Below, in pieces: positions 61,790 to 64,000 of a stretch of 64,000 nt of DNA. The notes beneath the pieces were generated by a model. The model searched no databases. It saw only the letters and a list, made by a program, of their open reading frames with translations, and had not been told where the DNA came from. The stretch's first letter is position 1. Each line of letters starts with the position of its first letter. Source of the DNA: Prochlorococcus marinus (GTDB lineage Bacteria > Cyanobacteriota > Cyanobacteriia > PCC-6307 > Cyanobiaceae); contig NZ_CVSW01000073.1 of NCBI RefSeq assembly GCF_001180265.1, positions 1 through 64,000 on the forward strand, read 5' to 3'. The position numbers and the translations under genes were made by a program.

Positions 61790-62071
61790 TTAAGATTTAC
61801 GAATAAGTCTGTTTGGAAAATATTTTATTTTAACCTTTTCTGCAATTTTTTTAGAACTGCTTTTGGTTTTAACTTTATTTAAATTGATCACTTCATCTGA
61901 GACATTTTTGCCCATTTCAAAATAACTTTTAATTTTTTCTAATTCTTCTTCATTTAATCTTTTTGTCGCACCTTTTGCGTTTATTCCAAGTTTCTTGCAC
62001 GCTAGTAATATTCTATTACTTTCGACATTAAGAACTTTAGCAATACTGAAAATAGGAGTGTTGATAGACAT
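61790..62071 (-). CDS. stand-alone IF-2 N-terminal-like domain protein (93 aa)
   Basis: IFSIAKVLNVESNRILLACK near 7-26 and KLGINAKGATKRLNEEELEKIKSYF are the helix pattern of the IF-2 N-terminal domain (IF2_N). Nothing of the GTPase part follows; the rest is a Lys-rich basic tail (KTKSSSKKIAEKVKIKYFP). It could bind nucleic acid or the ribosome. Full-length infB must be elsewhere. Confidence 0.8.
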   Translation of the reverse strand: MSINTPIFSIAKVLNVESNRILLACKKLGINAKGATKRLNEEELEKIKSYFEMGKNVSDEVINLNKVKTKSSSKKIAEKVKIKYFPNRLIRKS

Positions 62072-62169
62072 TATTTTCTTTACTATGAAATTTATTATTA
62101 ATAGTATATTTATAAGTTAGAAATATAATATATTTTTAACTATTATTAATTTGAAAAACATTTTTTTAA

Positions 62170-63489
62170 TTAGGCTACTTCATCTTCGAAATTATTTAAA
62201 TCATTAAACTTTTTCTTCATGGTTGGGTTATTTTTAGTTAATTTCTTTACTGTCAAATCTTGAGATTTGCTGTCAGCAGATAAAAGATGTTTTTTTGAGA
62301 GAACTAAAGCCTCTTTAGTTTTTTGTAAATGGGTTATTGATTTATCAATTTCTAAAATTGCATCATTAAATCTATCTTGGGCAAGTGAAACATTTTTACC
62401 AACTGCATTTTTGAATTGCTGAAGAGTACTTTCGAAATTAGTTATGTCGAAATTCTCACGTTTCATTAAATCAATTTGTGATTTGTATTTTAAGGTTTCC
62501 ATAGATGCATTTCTTAGCAGAGAAATAATGGGCAAGAAAAATTGAGGTCTTATGACATACATTTTTGGGAATCTATGAGAAACATCTACTATGCCAGCAT
62601 TATATAGTTCACTATCTGGTTCTAGAAGGGATACGAGAACTGCATATTCACAAGATTTTTGTCTTCTATCTTTATCTAATTCTTTTAAAAAATCTTCGTT
62701 TTTTCTTTTATTAGTTCCATTTAAACTTTCATTCTTCATCTCGAACATTATAGATACGACTTCAGTTTTATTTTCATCAAATTCTCTAAATATATAATCA
62801 CCTTTACTTCCAGAAGTGGCATCATTATCCTTTTCGAAATATGAGTTTTTAAACGCAGAGGCACGATTCAGATTAAATTGGGTTTCGCAATGGATTTCTA
62901 ATGTTTCTCCTATCATCTTTGAAGATAATCTGGATTTCATTTCTCTTAACTCTTGAATAGTCAGATCCCTTTCACTAATTTTGCTTTTAAATTTTTCTTC
63001 AATTAATTTTTGATTAATTGAATGTTCAAGCTTCATCTTTTCAATGGAATTTGTTAATGATGAGTTTTCTTTTTCTAAATTAGTAACTGCTTCACTAACT
63101 TTGTTTTTTAAAGATAATTCTGAAATTAAAGACTGGTTTTTGATTTCATCTTTTAACTTGATTAATTCATTATTCAGTGAATTAATTTTATTTGTTGCTT
63201 GATTTTTTAAATCATTAAGAGCGTTTGTTTTCTTTTCTTCAGCTATTTTTAATTTAGATTCAAGAGTTTGGATCTCAGACTCTTTAATACGATTTTGCTC
63301 TATTAATTGTATTTTTAACTCTCGTTTCAAAATTTCCAAAGCTTTTTTATTATCTTCTTCAGCAAGAATAAGTCTTTCTTTTATTTGTTTGTTAAATTCC
63401 TCGTCTTTTATCTGAAGAAGTATTTCTTCAAAGCTGCTGGGATCAATTCGGAAGGTTTTGCCGCATGAAGGACATTTAATATCTTTCAT
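62170..63489 (-). CDS. DUF2130 protein (coiled coil plus nuclease-like domain)
   Basis: 439 residues. N-terminal zinc knuckle CPSCGKTF, then a long coiled coil (about residues 30-185, dense Lys/Glu/Leu), then the DUF2130 core: CETQFNLNRASAFKNSYFEK, SKGDYIF, FEMKNES, RRQKSCEYAVLVSLLEPDSE and MYVIRPQFFLPII. The DY...EMK pattern resembles a restriction-endonuclease-like active site. Function unknown. Confidence 0.85.
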   Translation of the reverse strand: MKDIKCPSCGKTFRIDPSSFEEILLQIKDEEFNKQIKERLILAEEDNKKALEILKRELKIQLIEQNRIKESEIQTLESKLKIAEEKKTNALNDLKNQATNKINSLNNELIKLKDEIKNQSLISELSLKNKVSEAVTNLEKENSSLTNSIEKMKLEHSINQKLIEEKFKSKISERDLTIQELREMKSRLSSKMIGETLEIHCETQFNLNRASAFKNSYFEKDNDATSGSKGDYIFREFDENKTEVVSIMFEMKNESLNGTNKRKNEDFLKELDKDRRQKSCEYAVLVSLLEPDSELYNAGIVDVSHRFPKMYVIRPQFFLPIISLLRNASMETLKYKSQIDLMKRENFDITNFESTLQQFKNAVGKNVSLAQDRFNDAILEIDKSITHLQKTKEALVLSKKHLLSADSKSQDLTVKKLTKNNPTMKKKFNDLNNFEDEVA

Positions 63490-63619
63490 TTTTTAATTAA
63501 CAATTAATTTAAGAAAGGATTTAATATTCGAATTATGTAAAAAGAATATTCTTCTTGATTAAGAATAAACAATGATTCAATGTTATGCATTAAAAAATAA
63601 AATAATTACTCAATAAAAG

Positions 63620-63988
63620 TCATATTAATCCTGATTCTTTAAGAATATTTATTTTATTTGCTAATTCAATATCTGCAGAAGATATTGAGCGGTCTAAAGT
63701 TTTGTGACTTGAAACTGTGTATCCACTATCATCAACAAATTCGTCTTCAGTATCTTTTAAGTGGGCATTCTCATTGTGGAGATCTTTAAAATTATCTGAC
63801 TTGAATTTATTTGACTTACTGATATTACTATATCCAAAATTGGCAATTCCTCTGGCATCTAATGCTTCCTCAACTAATATTCCAACTACCTTAGATCTAC
63901 TTATAGATTCACTCTTAGATATTTCATCAATAATTTCAAGTACTCTTTTTCTAGGGAGATATCCTATTCTTTTAACTTTATTTTCCAT
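63620..63988 (-). CDS. possible ribbon-helix-helix DNA-binding protein (122 aa)
   Basis: The N-terminus reads KRIGYLPRKRVLEIIDEISK then SESISRSKVVGILVEEAL, the strand-helix-helix order of MetJ/Arc-type proteins. The remainder is polar, Ser/Asp/Lys-rich, with a helical end (ADIELANKINILKESGLI). A regulator or DNA-binding role is inferred from the N-terminus only. Its promoter lies at the window edge. Confidence 0.6.
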   Translation of the reverse strand: MENKVKRIGYLPRKRVLEIIDEISKSESISRSKVVGILVEEALDARGIANFGYSNISKSNKFKSDNFKDLHNENAHLKDTEDEFVDDSGYTVSSHKTLDRSISSADIELANKINILKESGLI

Positions 63989-64000
63989 AAGTCTTTACGT

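Overview
The window is AT-rich, compactly coded cyanobacterial DNA. It is best explained as a high-light-adapted Prochlorococcus: many very small genes, high-light-inducible (Hli) proteins, a B12-dependent class II ribonucleotide reductase, a 6S RNA gene directly after purK, a phosphonate/phosphite ABC transporter, a cytochrome c6-like protein, ispG, and a phytyl-phosphate-kinase-type DUF92 protein. This assignment rests on recognised gene families and gene order, not on a database search. I saw no rRNA, tRNA, CRISPR array, integrase or transposase.

Layout. 1-950: end of an ECF-type sigma factor, a small membrane partner and a DUF3721 lipoprotein; the first 63 bases are an exact inverted copy of part of nrdJ at 10955-11017, so this edge may be chimeric. 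1.5-6.8 kb: an accessory cluster of a divergent carbamoyltransferase, an AsnB-like amidotransferase, an N-carbamoyl-amino-acid hydrolase and a DUF1028 protein, which looks like a carbamoyl/amide pathway of unknown product. 6.8-9.4 kb: Hli and small membrane genes, one with a -1 frameshift site. 9.4-33.4 kb: core genes (nrdJ, prfC, hslO, rsmE, DUF92, phnDCE, aspartate aminotransferase, UDG, ispG, ctp, nadA, psb32-like, midA-like, aroB, purK, 6S RNA).

33.5-45.7 kb is a dense nursery of more than 30 short genes, many below 60 codons. It holds two DUF1651 paralogs with duplicated promoters, a stand-alone NAD-ligase adenylation domain, Hli, zinc-ribbon and Trp-rich proteins, an SDR enzyme, and two short transcripts with very strong Shine-Dalgarno sequences and intrinsic terminators. 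45.8-47.7 kb: a potassium channel, a c6-like cytochrome and an LptA-like protein.

47.8-54.3 kb is a phosphate/arsenate locus: pstS, arsJ-gap (divergent from arsR) and pstCAB. Near-identical ATCAAA/TTTGAT inverted repeats lie at three promoters, suggesting that ArsR controls both organo-arsenate export and phosphate uptake. 55.5-61.3 kb carries the four-gene ligase-associated DNA damage response operon (exonuclease, ATP ligase, Lhr-like helicase, phosphoesterase). The window ends with a stand-alone IF-2 N-terminal-like protein, a DUF2130 protein and a possible ribbon-helix-helix protein.
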